The translations under genes were made by a program, and so were the position numbers. A model generated the notes under the pieces. It was given only the letters and a program-made list of their open reading frames with translations. It did no database searches and was not told the DNA's origin. From Candidatus Riflebacteria bacterium HGW-Riflebacteria-2 (GTDB taxonomy: Bacteria > Muiribacteriota > Ozemobacteria > Ozemobacterales > Ozemobacteraceae), in contig PGYA01000006.1 of the NCBI GenBank assembly GCA_002839435.1, positions 57,437 to 121,436 on the forward strand: 64,000 bases of DNA, in the 5' to 3' direction. Positions 16,186 to 26,031 of the stretch are shown piece after piece. Every line of letters starts with the position of its first letter. The stretch's first letter is position 1.

Positions 16186-18732
16186 ATGAACCCCAAAATA
16201 GCACAGGCGGTTGCCAGGCTTTTTACCAAACATCGCATTGTTTTCTGGTATGACATTAAGCGCGAATTGCGGGCAGATTATGAAGCCCTGGAAATGCCGG
16301 ACGTCGAAAAAATCGTTATAAATAATAACGAATATGCCCTGAAATACCGAATTTTGCGTGAAGAGCCGGAACAAAAGTTTCTGCTCTATCGTGAAGGAGC
16401 AAAACCGGCAGAGCTCGACAACTGGTTGCTCGACGTTGAGCTTGCCCATTGCGAATTTCGCACCGACCAGATTGCAATCTGGCTCTCAGAACTTGATCTT
16501 GGCATGGATTTTTCTGATGTGGTTGCTGCGCATGGCGAATTCTACCAGGCTGCCCGGCGAAAAGATGCGCTTAAACGCCTGCTCAAGTCTGACGATACCA
16601 TTGGTGTTATTCGCATGAAAATGCTGGCAGTTTGCGCAGGCAGCGATGCCAGACTGGACACTGTCCTAGAAAGCCTGCTGCAGGAGCTTGCAGATGGCAG
16701 CAACGAAAAATACAAACTTATCTGCCGCTGTGGCCTTGATACCGTTTTGTGGGAGCAGGTCGCTCGACATTTTGACTACGAATCAACTGCGAAAAACCTT
16801 AAGGATTTTGCCATTCGTGTTTTTGCAGACTGCTTCGAAATAGCTGTTTTTCCTGGCAGATACTGGGAGACACGCAAAAAAGACCGCGAGGCAAAACGGC
16901 CGCCATCTCGAATGTCACAGGAAATACAGGTCTTTTTTAAGCGCTGGAAAGACAGTCGACAGTATGAATCCGGCTTTGAAAAGCTTTCGCACGAATGCTC
17001 AGAAATTCTCAATGTTGAAAGCGATCTGGCAGGTATCAACTTTCGTGATCTGATCGAACCCGATTATTTCAGCCTGATAGATCGAAAGATCATCAGCGAC
17101 CTGGTAAAGACCGTGGCGGCCGGCACCGTTTCAAGTGGCGATGTTGCCATCTGGGTTCGCCAAAGACGCCAGAGTCACTGGTATAGCGAATACCGTAGCC
17201 TTTATGAGGCAATCGACTACGCTGCTCAATTTAAACAGCTGCTTGGCGAAACAAAACTGACCATCGAAGGCCTTGAAGATGGTGTGACCAGATACTGTCA
17301 GAGCTGGTATAAGCTCGATCAGTTATATCGCAAATTTGTCTATCATGTGCGCACAGCTGGCCAGATTTCGTTGCTGAGCGAGCTTGCGGAACAAATTGAA
17401 AACCTTTATTCGAACAATTACCTGCTTAAAATTAATGACACCTGGCAGTCTCTGATTAACCAGGCCGGCAAATGGAACGTGCCATCGGTTACCTCACAGA
17501 AAAAGTTTTTTGAACGCTGGGTTAAACCTTTTCTGCAGAAAGACAACAAGGTCTGTGTGATCATCTCAGACGCCTTTCGCTACGAAATCGGTCACGAGCT
17601 TCTGAGCTTGATTCGCCAGGAAGATCGTTACAGCGCTGAAATATCCCATGCGCTGGCAATGCTGCCCAGCTATACACAGCTTGGCATGGCGGCACTTTTG
17701 CCCAACAAAAATTTGTCTCTGGCAGAGAACGATACTGGCATAGTGCTGGTTGACGGCCAGAGTTCACAGGGAACAGCCAATCGCGACAAGATCCTCTGCA
17801 AAGCGGTTAGCGGTGGTGCAACGGCTATAAAGTCTGAAGATCTGATGGCTCTTAAAGGCGATGATTGCCGCTCTTTGTTGCGCGACCACAATGTTGTCTA
17901 TGTTTATCACAATCGCATCGATGCTACCGGCGACAAACGCGAATCAGAAGATCGGGTTTTTGAAGCGGTTGAAGAAACGCTTCTGGAGCTTATAAAACTG
18001 ATTAAAAAGCTGACCGGTGCCAACGCCAATAATCTGCTGGTCACTTCTGATCATGGTTTTATCTACCAGAACAGAGCTATTGATGAAAGTGATTTTGCCG
18101 GCTGCGAGCCAGAGGGCGATCAGATTTTGTTTAGAGACCGTCGCTTTGTTCTTGGCATGGGTCTTAAAGAAATTGCCGGTCTGCGCAAATTTTTGTCCTC
18201 CGAACTGGATCTCAGCGGTAATATGGAAGTACAGATTCCGAATTCTATTAACCGTTTACGCCTGAAGGGTTCTGGCAGCAGATACGTGCATGGAGGTGCT
18301 TCTCTGCAGGAAGTAATAATACCTGTTCTGAAGATCAACAAAAAGCGGCAGAGCGACGTATCTGTGGTTGATGTTGATATTCTGCGAGGTTCAAGCTCTA
18401 TAATCTCCTCGGGCCAACTGGCGGTAGTGCTATATCAGAGCCAGCCAGTCACCGAAAAGCTGCAGCCCAGATTTTTGCGCGCCGGCATTTATACAGAAGA
18501 TGGTGAGCTGATTTCAGAGAGCCATGATCTGATCTTTGATCTTACCTCTGACAACCCGCGCGAACGCGAGCTACAGGTGCGCTTTGTGCTTTCACGAAAA
18601 GCAGACTCTGTAAACGGCCAGGATGTCTTGCTCAAGCTTGAAGAGAAGCATGAAGATACAACCCATTACAAAGAATACAAATCGCTTCGCTATGTTATGC
18701 GGCGTTCGTTTACTACAGATTTTGATTTTTGA
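16186..18732 (+). CDS. pglZ: BREX alkaline-phosphatase-fold protein PglZ
   Basis: 848 residues from ATG 16186 (the frame is open from 16126, but this start has GAGTGAG upstream and gives the family N-terminus MNPKIAQAVARLFTKHRIVF). The PglZ domain shows metal-site motifs VCVIISDAFRYEIGHELL near residue 460 and LLVTSDHGFIYQ near residue 620, plus VYVYHNRID between them. PglZ is a core BREX protein with an alkaline-phosphatase-like fold, thought to interact with PglX. It starts 7 bp after the pglX stop and ends 14 bp before brxL. Confidence 0.94.
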   Translation: MNPKIAQAVARLFTKHRIVFWYDIKRELRADYEALEMPDVEKIVINNNEYALKYRILREEPEQKFLLYREGAKPAELDNWLLDVELAHCEFRTDQIAIWLSELDLGMDFSDVVAAHGEFYQAARRKDALKRLLKSDDTIGVIRMKMLAVCAGSDARLDTVLESLLQELADGSNEKYKLICRCGLDTVLWEQVARHFDYESTAKNLKDFAIRVFADCFEIAVFPGRYWETRKKDREAKRPPSRMSQEIQVFFKRWKDSRQYESGFEKLSHECSEILNVESDLAGINFRDLIEPDYFSLIDRKIISDLVKTVAAGTVSSGDVAIWVRQRRQSHWYSEYRSLYEAIDYAAQFKQLLGETKLTIEGLEDGVTRYCQSWYKLDQLYRKFVYHVRTAGQISLLSELAEQIENLYSNNYLLKINDTWQSLINQAGKWNVPSVTSQKKFFERWVKPFLQKDNKVCVIISDAFRYEIGHELLSLIRQEDRYSAEISHALAMLPSYTQLGMAALLPNKNLSLAENDTGIVLVDGQSSQGTANRDKILCKAVSGGATAIKSEDLMALKGDDCRSLLRDHNVVYVYHNRIDATGDKRESEDRVFEAVEETLLELIKLIKKLTGANANNLLVTSDHGFIYQNRAIDESDFAGCEPEGDQILFRDRRFVLGMGLKEIAGLRKFLSSELDLSGNMEVQIPNSINRLRLKGSGSRYVHGGASLQEVIIPVLKINKKRQSDVSVVDVDILRGSSSIISSGQLAVVLYQSQPVTEKLQPRFLRAGIYTEDGELISESHDLIFDLTSDNPRERELQVRFVLSRKADSVNGQDVLLKLEEKHEDTTHYKEYKSLRYVMRRSFTTDFDF

Positions 18733-18746
18733 AGGACAGCTAATTT

Positions 18747-20780
18747 ATGAACACACTCGACCAGAAGATTAACGATCACTTCCAGGGCCTGGTAGTCAGA
18801 AAAGATCTGGTAAAAGCGGTCAAAGGCAACGCCGTGGTGCCTTCTTACGTTCTTGAATATCTTCTCGGCCAATATTGTGCCACGAGTGATGAAGCTACGA
18901 TTCAAACCGGCATTGAAACCGTCAGAGAAATTCTGCGCAAGCATTATGTTCATCGTAGCGAAGCAAACCTGGTGCGTTCTGAAATTGCCCGTCTCGGCCG
19001 ATTAAAAGTTATTGACCGCATAGAAGTGGATTTTGTTGATGACAATGGCAGTCACGAAGCGAGCTTTGAGAATCTTGGCATCTCAAAGGTTCTTATTGAT
19101 GCCGACACCGTAAAAAAGAACAGTAAGCTCCTGGTCGGTGGCGTCTGGTGCATCGCGGATCTCGAATATACGCCGTCAGAATCAAAAGCTGTGTGCCCAT
19201 GGATTTTAACTTCTCTGAAGCCAATTCAGCTTTCGAGTTTCGATCACGATAATTACCTGAAAATGCGCAGATGTTTCAGCACCGATGAGTGGATCGACCT
19301 GCTGATGCAGAGCATCGGCTTTAACCCAGAGTTCTTCGGCAAGCGCAGCAAGCTTACTCAGCTTAGCCGGCTTATTCCTTTCTGCGAAAGAAATTACAAT
19401 CTGATCGAACTTGGCCCAAAAGGCACCGGCAAATCGCATATTTACTCAGAATTTTCACCGCATGGCACTTTGGTTTCTGGTGGTGAAGCTACTCTGGCCA
19501 AGCTTTTTATCAACAATAACTCCGGCAAAATTGGCCTGGTCGGCTACTGGGATGTAGTGGCACTCGACGAGTTCGCCGGCAAAAACAAGAAGCCCGATAT
19601 AAAGCTGATCGATACGCTCAAAAACTATATGGCTAACAAGTCGTTTAATCGTGGCACCGGCCCACAGAGCGCAGAGGCCTCAATGGTGTTCATTGGCAAC
19701 ACCTCGCACAATGTGCCTTATCTGCTTAAACACAGTGATCTTTTTCATGACCTGCCGGAAAACTACCGCAACGCTGGTGGACATGCAATCTTAGACCGCC
19801 TGCACCTTTTTGTGCCGGGCTGGGAGATGGATAATCTGAGAAACGAGCTTTTCAGCGATGGCTACGGGTTCGTCGTCGATTATCTGGCTGAAGTTCTGAG
19901 ATCTTTGCGCGATCACGATTTTTCTGATCGTTACTCAGAGCACTTTTCGCTGTCGCCTGACATCTCAACCCGCGACCGTGATGGGATCAATAAGACTTTT
20001 GCCGGGCTCATGAAACTGTTGTTTCCACATGGCGAAGCAACCAGGGAAGAGATCGAAGAAGTCTTGAAGTTTGCCATTGAAGGGCGTAAAAGAGTTAAAG
20101 ATCAGTTGATGCGCATTGACGCCACTTATGGCAAGGTAAGCTTTGCCTATCGAGACAAAGAAGGCAAGGAATCTCTAGTCAAAACCCTCGAAGAGGAAGA
20201 ATACCCTGGCTTTTACTACAACAAAATCCTTGACGAAGATTCAGCAGCGACGGTTGCCGTCGCTCAGAGTATTGCAGCTGCCCCCAAAACTGAATTGCGC
20301 GAGCATCACCAGACCATTCAGGAAAACCAGCGCGGAATTTCATTTGATTCTCTGCTTGGGCCCTATCTGCTTGGCGCCCGTAAAATAGTTATCACCGACC
20401 CATACATTCGGCTATTTTACCAGGTCAGGAATTTGATGGAATTCATTGAAATGTTAGTAAGGCAGAAGAAGGAAGACGAAGTAATCAGCATTGATCTGAT
20501 AACGGTCGAAGACGACTATAAATGCGAGCAGCAGCTTGAAAGCCTTGAAAAGATCAAGGAAGCCTGCCAGATGGCGGGCATCGAGTTTAAATGGGAATTC
20601 GCCACCAACGGTTCAATCCACGCTCGCCACATAATCACCGACCACGGCTGGAAAATCTCACTGGACCGTGGCCTCGACATTTTCCAACACTACGAAATGA
20701 ATGACGCTCTCAGCCTCACCAACCGCCTGCAGCAGTTCCGACCCTGCAAAGCCTTCGAAGCAACCTTCATCAAGCTTTGA
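18747..20780 (+). CDS. brxL: BrxL-type AAA+ protein with MITD1-like C-terminal domain
   Basis: 677 residues. The N-terminal part and AAA+ core follow the BrxL family: Walker A GPKGTGKS near residues 222-229, then LVGYWDVVALDEFAGKN as Walker B and SMVFIGNTSHN as sensor. Residues about 528-677 do not look like a Lon protease domain. Instead they follow the MITD1 C-terminal phospholipase-D-like domain: FDSLLGPYLLGARKIVITDP, then YIRLFYQVRNLMEFIEML, SIHARHIITDHGW and ISLDRGLDIFQ. There is no HKD catalytic motif. Last BREX gene on the plus strand, with an AGGACAG ribosome binding site. Identification as BrxL rests on the AAA+ core and operon position; the C-terminal call is motif-level. Confidence 0.85.
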   Translation: MNTLDQKINDHFQGLVVRKDLVKAVKGNAVVPSYVLEYLLGQYCATSDEATIQTGIETVREILRKHYVHRSEANLVRSEIARLGRLKVIDRIEVDFVDDNGSHEASFENLGISKVLIDADTVKKNSKLLVGGVWCIADLEYTPSESKAVCPWILTSLKPIQLSSFDHDNYLKMRRCFSTDEWIDLLMQSIGFNPEFFGKRSKLTQLSRLIPFCERNYNLIELGPKGTGKSHIYSEFSPHGTLVSGGEATLAKLFINNNSGKIGLVGYWDVVALDEFAGKNKKPDIKLIDTLKNYMANKSFNRGTGPQSAEASMVFIGNTSHNVPYLLKHSDLFHDLPENYRNAGGHAILDRLHLFVPGWEMDNLRNELFSDGYGFVVDYLAEVLRSLRDHDFSDRYSEHFSLSPDISTRDRDGINKTFAGLMKLLFPHGEATREEIEEVLKFAIEGRKRVKDQLMRIDATYGKVSFAYRDKEGKESLVKTLEEEEYPGFYYNKILDEDSAATVAVAQSIAAAPKTELREHHQTIQENQRGISFDSLLGPYLLGARKIVITDPYIRLFYQVRNLMEFIEMLVRQKKEDEVISIDLITVEDDYKCEQQLESLEKIKEACQMAGIEFKWEFATNGSIHARHIITDHGWKISLDRGLDIFQHYEMNDALSLTNRLQQFRPCKAFEATFIKL

Positions 20781-20927
20781 CTGGCTAGATAAGCTACTAG
20801 AATCACAGTTTTTCTCTAGCCGCCGTAAAGGCTAAGAATTTAGATCAGCCCAAATTTTGTATAGATTACATTCAGGCAGTAGTAATGAGTTGTCTGAACT
20901 ATTTTAGGTCACAGCAAAGGAAAGAGC

Positions 20928-23900
20928 ATGGGAGGCACACTAAATACTGGGGACTCAATGCCTGCAAACTGGGAAATTGGTGATTTGATTCTCGGACGTT
21001 ATGAAGTGCGCGACATTTTTTCTGGCGGCATGGGCAAAGTATATCGTGTCTTTGACAGGCTATGGCAAAGAGAGTTGGCTGTAAAAACTCCCAACTCGGA
21101 ATTTTTTTCAACTCCTACTACAAAAGAGGGGTTTGAGAAAGAGTGTCTGACTTGGATTAGTCTTGGTTTACACCCTAATATTGTTCCCTGCTACTATATA
21201 AGTTCATTTGGCAACGTCATGCGCGTTTATTCAGAATTTATATCCGCTGGTAGTTTGCAATTGTGGATTAAATCCAAGCGTTTATACCAGGAAAAGCATC
21301 AGGGTGATAGTATCCGAAGAATTTTAGACATTGCAATACAGTCGGCCAGAGGGCTTGAATACGCTCACTCGAAAAATGTTATTCACTGCGATGTGAAGCC
21401 GGCGAATATACTTGTTTCTGATGCTGGTTCCGTTTTGATAACTGATTTTGGGCTTGCAAAAACCTACAAGTCAGAAAGAGTGCAAAAAATAGATCTTCAG
21501 ATATCACCTGATAGTATTGTTTGCAGCTCTGGAGGTCTTACTCCCGCCTATTGTTCTCCGGAGCAGGTATATGACTCAGTTGTAACGCGTCGGACAGATA
21601 TATGGAGCTGGGGTGTTACTGTTCTTGAAATGCTATCAGGTTCCATTTTTTGGCCTGATGGGCGTTCGGCAAACGAAGCTTTGCGGTTGTATTCTTCTGG
21701 CCAGATAAACAACACTGCCGTAAAGGTTCATTTGCTCCCCAAGGAACTTATAAATTTGCTTGCTGCGTGCTTTTTAGAGGATGAAATAGAACGGCCTCAA
21801 AATTTTGGAGTCATAGAGAAAGCTCTCTATTTAATTTACAAAGATTTTACAGGCAATGAATACCCTTTATTAAAACCGACTCATACCGATCTCGACGCTC
21901 CTTCTCTTAACAACAAGGCAATTTCCTTCGTTGAACTTGGGAAATACTTTAATTCAAGTGGGCAATCAGCGAACTCAATAATTCGAGAGCTTAGAACTAA
22001 GCATCATGACTATGAAATTGGGTTCATTAACGAAATTCTTATGGAATGGCGAGAGCTAGGCATGCCTGTTAACGAGTTAAATCGTCGTCTTGATAACTTT
22101 GTATCTTTAAACACAGATGAAGAAATTATTGCATGCAAACTCTCACTGGAACTAGAGAAACTTGACCTGGAAAGAGCTGAAAAGCAAGCAAGGCTTCTGT
22201 CTGAAAATTCTTGCTTCAAGCAGGAAACCTTGAATGCAGTGGCCTCCAGAAAAGAGAGTATACGAAGGGACTTGGAGGAATTCTTCTGCACGCCATCAGA
22301 TTTTGACTTGAATGAGACCATGGAGTTATTGCATCAGCTGTTTTGTCGAGATTACGATAATTTTGTTTTCCCTCTATGTTTTGCCAGGCCTGATACAAAT
22401 CTCGTGGCTTTTATAAACACCATAACTCATGAGTTAGTGATTTTTAACTATAAAATGCGCAATGTTGTATGCAACATCAAGTTGGATCGGCCCTATTCAC
22501 GAATTGCCATCTCAGAAAACGCCAAGCTGGTTGCTGTCTGCTCATGCAAGGGGTTTGATACTGAAAAAAAATCTTACCGATTGTCGGTATTTTCAGTTAG
22601 GGAAGGCAAATTGCAGGGTTCGGCAGAAGGAGATTCTATCTGGAGCCAGGCAAATGTAACAGATTTGACCATAGACGATATGGGCAAACGTGTGAGTATC
22701 TGGTGGAGGGCTAATAGCTCGGTTTATGAGGGCGTGCATGACTTTTGCGATGGCAAACTTGGATCCTACCGGCTTGATTTTCGTAAAGTTAGTTGTTTTC
22801 GCAATTTTGATAAAGTTGTCATAGAAGGTTCTGCTAAATATCTTCTGTTCCTTGCCGGAAAATCATGCATTCTTTGGCAAAACATGGCGATTGAACCACA
22901 CGCAGACGCTCTTTTCAATTTATTCGATGTCGACTTTGGATATTATGAAGTTAGAAATCGTTTGGTTCAAGGTTTTTTGCCCGGCTTGGAGCCTTATGTT
23001 GATTATTCAAAGGGTCTTGCATGTTGCCAACTGTATCGATTCATGGGGAAATTGCTGTCTTTAAAACCCTCAGTTTATGCCAGCTATATTGTTTGTCAGC
23101 CTTCAACTATCGATGAACAGTTACAACGGAAGTCTCAAAGGTTATTGTTATGGAGTCAGGGAAATGAGGCTGAAAAATACGGAGATATTCAATCAGCAAT
23201 AACATTCTACTCAGAATGTGCTCTTCTCGGTGGTGGTAATCAGGAACTGGTATTTGCAAGACGCCATAGTCTCGTGAAGGCGTTGGATAAGTTTCAGCTG
23301 ACCAGGGCCTGGCCAGAGAGAACCTATGATCAATATTGGGAAGGAGATATTCTTGGGCTTAACTGTGAGGGTAATAAAATTGTTATTCAAGGTTATAATA
23401 GGGTAGAAACCGTTGAAATGCCAGAACTCACTACAGTCACCAATCATTATGGAAAATTTTATTCAGATAAAGGCAAAGTAATAATAGGTCTGGCGGCAAC
23501 TGGTAATAATCATTTTCTTGTGTATGCCCATGAAACTCAGCCCCCGTATTCAAACAAGCTTGTATTAGCCGAAAACATTGGCGGGGAATTACAGGATAAG
23601 TGGGTAGTGAATTATGAAGCTGCTCCCGGCTGGAATTGGCCAATAAAAAGACTTGCAGTAACGGATCGCATGGTTTTTGCAGAAACGAAGCCAGGAATTG
23701 TCAATCGGATTGCTCTTTCTGACGGGCAAATGCAAGAGATAGATATAGGCACTGATGAGGTCAGTTTCATAAGAAAAGCTACCGCTGGTGATAATGCATG
23801 CATTTTTATTGCTTTTTCACGTTATGGCTACGAGATTTTAGATTTTGATGGGAAAAAACTGGATTTTACCAATATGCAGTTGGCTAGATCAAAATCAATG

Positions 23901-24266
23901 AGAATCGAAGCAGTCTCTGATGACCTTTCAGCTGTGGTTTGCTGGCTGGATAAAGGCAAATTAGCTGTTTTTACCAGGCATTCTGATGCTCCCGCCATAA
24001 TATGGGAAAATGACTTGTTTTCAGCTGAGAGCAATTCTTTTTTATACCCACATAGCATCGTGATTTCTCCATGTGGGAAGGCCGTAGCTTTGGGAATGGG
24101 GGGGCTTATACAGATTAAGTGTGCTCTGTCTGGTCGAACTATTTTGGAATGGAAATGTCCAGAATGTAAATCAGTAGTATCTATGGCCTTCGATAAAGAT
24201 TCACGATGGCTAATTGCCGCTCATAGCATAAACATCATCGAACAATTTCAGCTGTATTGGTCTTAG
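20928..24266 (+). CDS. Ser/Thr protein kinase fused to a propeller-like C-terminus
   Basis: 1,112 residues. The kinase domain is at about residues 22-310: glycine loop SGGMGKVYRVFD, ATP lysine K53 in LAVKTP, catalytic loop VIHCDVKPANIL (D155), DFGLAK (D173), GLTPAYCSPEQV and DIWSWGVTVLEML. The HRD arginine is Cys, so it is a non-RD kinase and may not need activation-loop phosphorylation. A helical segment (about 345-480) follows, then about 600 residues of repeating beta units (for example SRIAISENAKLVAVCS and SIVISPCGKAVALGMG), suggesting WD40-like propellers. There is no membrane segment. Start ATG 20928 (AGGAAAG upstream); ATG 20958 (GGGGA upstream) is possible. It follows brxL by 147 bp and is AT-richer. 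PglW, the type II BREX kinase, has a different layout. A defence role is inferred from position. Confidence 0.82.
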   Translation: MGGTLNTGDSMPANWEIGDLILGRYEVRDIFSGGMGKVYRVFDRLWQRELAVKTPNSEFFSTPTTKEGFEKECLTWISLGLHPNIVPCYYISSFGNVMRVYSEFISAGSLQLWIKSKRLYQEKHQGDSIRRILDIAIQSARGLEYAHSKNVIHCDVKPANILVSDAGSVLITDFGLAKTYKSERVQKIDLQISPDSIVCSSGGLTPAYCSPEQVYDSVVTRRTDIWSWGVTVLEMLSGSIFWPDGRSANEALRLYSSGQINNTAVKVHLLPKELINLLAACFLEDEIERPQNFGVIEKALYLIYKDFTGNEYPLLKPTHTDLDAPSLNNKAISFVELGKYFNSSGQSANSIIRELRTKHHDYEIGFINEILMEWRELGMPVNELNRRLDNFVSLNTDEEIIACKLSLELEKLDLERAEKQARLLSENSCFKQETLNAVASRKESIRRDLEEFFCTPSDFDLNETMELLHQLFCRDYDNFVFPLCFARPDTNLVAFINTITHELVIFNYKMRNVVCNIKLDRPYSRIAISENAKLVAVCSCKGFDTEKKSYRLSVFSVREGKLQGSAEGDSIWSQANVTDLTIDDMGKRVSIWWRANSSVYEGVHDFCDGKLGSYRLDFRKVSCFRNFDKVVIEGSAKYLLFLAGKSCILWQNMAIEPHADALFNLFDVDFGYYEVRNRLVQGFLPGLEPYVDYSKGLACCQLYRFMGKLLSLKPSVYASYIVCQPSTIDEQLQRKSQRLLLWSQGNEAEKYGDIQSAITFYSECALLGGGNQELVFARRHSLVKALDKFQLTRAWPERTYDQYWEGDILGLNCEGNKIVIQGYNRVETVEMPELTTVTNHYGKFYSDKGKVIIGLAATGNNHFLVYAHETQPPYSNKLVLAENIGGELQDKWVVNYEAAPGWNWPIKRLAVTDRMVFAETKPGIVNRIALSDGQMQEIDIGTDEVSFIRKATAGDNACIFIAFSRYGYEILDFDGKKLDFTNMQLARSKSMRIEAVSDDLSAVVCWLDKGKLAVFTRHSDAPAIIWENDLFSAESNSFLYPHSIVISPCGKAVALGMGGLIQIKCALSGRTILEWKCPECKSVVSMAFDKDSRWLIAAHSINIIEQFQLYWS

Positions 24267-24308
24267 TAAGATTCGGAATGCAAATCTTGACAATATTTTT
24301 CGGGTATT

Positions 24309-24929
24309 TTATCCATCAGCTTTTTCAATAAAGTTTCCTTCCTTGTCGTATACATAATTTATGGATTTAAAATGGAAGCGTATATCTGAATTTCCAGCAA
24401 GGATTTCACCTCCGCAGAATGGGTGTTTAAAGCCTATTGGAATAGCCTCGGTCTGCTCATGCAGGCGTTTCCATTCAACATTTGTCAAATAAACATGTTT
24501 TTCTTCACCACAAATCAGACATTTATAAGGGGACTGCCTATCCCGCATAAGCTTCAATCGGGCAAGGTCTTCGGCAACATGTTGTTTTAATGCTGTGATC
24601 TTGTATTGTAATTCTTTAACTTCTTCCGGGAGTTTTGGTTTTATGCCCAGCAGCTTTTTGTGCCAAGGTATTTCACTAGGCTGGCTCTCTTTGCTTTTCT
24701 CAAGTGCCGACACCAATACTTGCAGCAAATTTTGTCGGCCCATAATTTCTTTTTCGTCTGGAAACGCTTCAATCAATGCAATATTTTTGCATCTAAAGCA
24801 CCAGCCAAGCTCACTACTAACTGGTATATAGCTCTCATCGCAACGATAATTTCTTCTTCCAAAGCATTTGAGACTGGTTGATTCAAAGTCGCATTTTGAG
24901 CACTGGAATTCAAGGTGAGGCAAAGACAT
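24309..24929 (-). CDS. Zinc-ribbon protein of unknown function
   Basis: 206 residues with several Cys pairs: CSKC at residues 10-13, CFRC near 44-47, CLIC near 137-140 and a lone FCGGE near 172, consistent with two zinc ribbons. A charged coiled region (EEVKELQYKITALKQHVAED) links them. Start ATG 24929 with GGAGGAG 4 nt upstream. It is convergent with the kinase gene, ending 42 bp from its stop, with only a weak hairpin between. No family is recognised. It could be a nucleic-acid-binding accessory of the island or partner of the kinase. Confidence 0.65.
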   Translation of the reverse strand: MSLPHLEFQCSKCDFESTSLKCFGRRNYRCDESYIPVSSELGWCFRCKNIALIEAFPDEKEIMGRQNLLQVLVSALEKSKESQPSEIPWHKKLLGIKPKLPEEVKELQYKITALKQHVAEDLARLKLMRDRQSPYKCLICGEEKHVYLTNVEWKRLHEQTEAIPIGFKHPFCGGEILAGNSDIRFHFKSINYVYDKEGNFIEKADG

Positions 24930-25146
24930 GTGACTCCTCCAAAAAAATATCTCTCAATTTCGCTTCCATTTTATTGGATTTATGCTAACACACTCCAACT
25001 ATGCTGTGACAGAAAATTAGATCTCCGATTCTCACCTGTTTAATATGTGCTGTTTTAGAAGGTTTAGACGGGGTTTGCGCAATCGTCGAAGAATTCTGTT
25101 TTTACATCATGTCATTTGCCAGAGCGGTTATTGCCAGACGAAGAAG

Positions 25147-25178
25147 GGCAACGACAGCTTATAATGCCTGTCGTTGCC
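25147..25178 (-). terminator. Hairpin downstream of the 204-aa orphan
   Basis: A perfect 11-bp inverted repeat (GGCAACGACAG / CTGTCGTTGCC) with a 10-nt loop, 33 bp beyond the stop of the minus-strand gene at 25211. A T tract is lacking, so termination is likely but not certain. The region 24930-25146 shows no gene. Confidence 0.4.
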
Positions 25179-25210
25179 GATGATTTATACATCCTGTGAC
25201 GGAGTGGTTA

Positions 25211-25825
25211 TTAATTGAACGTTTCGGGAGCTATGTCATCTTCAACTCCACGGTAATCTACCACTTCCCATTTATCAGCACTGGATTGATGGGCCCTCTC
25301 GACGAAGTCAAGCATCAGAAAATTTTTCCCTTTTACAAAGGTTGCTCTTAAATCCTGGTCTACAACTCTCATAACAACGCATTCATCGGTCCAATCAATA
25401 TAGAAAGTGCCATCTGGATTTTGTTTGACCTGATCCAGCCGCCGGCACAACTCTTTTGCCCGTTCGGTCATTGAATGCAAGCGATGGAATTCATCATCTT
25501 CCGGCCACCACGGGTGGTGGTTACAGATGGTGTGATAGCTTGGTTCAAGCCCGCTAAAGTCATCGACGCCGTTCTTTACCGTTATATGAGATTTTTCAGA
25601 GAAGTTATTGGACATAAAGATTAACTGCGCAAAGAAAGTCACATCTGGATACAGCGTGGACAGTTCTTTGATCTGGTCGATTGGCGACTCGTCTTTCGCC
25701 GAGATACTAAGTTCACACTGATTTTGGTCGGGGTGAACAGTAGCCCATAGCTGGTTTGCTGATGTAAGTATCTCGTTAAATCGTTCTGCGTTATCAATTG
25801 TTAAAGTCATGAAAGAATTGCACAT
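25211..25825 (-). CDS. Orphan island protein, possibly DUF1281/Api92-like
   Basis: 204 residues from ATG 25825, chosen because AGGAG lies 8 nt upstream; the open frame begins at 25870. The N-terminus (MCNSFMTLTIDNAERFNEIL) and the middle (PDVTFFAQLIFMSNNFSEKS) suggest a ferredoxin-like alpha/beta protein resembling plasmid and phage-borne DUF1281-type proteins, but the match is weak. Acidic C-terminus (YRGVEDDIAPETFN). First gene downstream of the DUF3987 gene on the same strand, 206 bp away. No function is assigned. Confidence 0.5.
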   Translation of the reverse strand: MCNSFMTLTIDNAERFNEILTSANQLWATVHPDQNQCELSISAKDESPIDQIKELSTLYPDVTFFAQLIFMSNNFSEKSHITVKNGVDDFSGLEPSYHTICNHHPWWPEDDEFHRLHSMTERAKELCRRLDQVKQNPDGTFYIDWTDECVVMRVVDQDLRATFVKGKNFLMLDFVERAHQSSADKWEVVDYRGVEDDIAPETFN

Positions 25826-26031
25826 TATAGTTACTCCTATACAAGTTGTTGCTAGCCGCTCACGTTCCACCCGCTCGATTTATTGCATTTGCGAACACCT
25901 CCTTACTTTCCAGTGAACATGACAAAGTCGTCCGAATTTGCTTTGCAGCTGTTCGTGGTAGGTTTGAATGTCACTAACAGGTTGGGAATTATTGTTTTTT
26001 ATGATGCTAGAAGCTAATCATGTAAATGAAA

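Noticed and set aside
20928..24266. PglW of a type II BREX
   Set aside because: The kinase has a C-terminal propeller-like region and the locus has brxA, brxB and brxL, which mark type I; no pglW-type architecture is seen.
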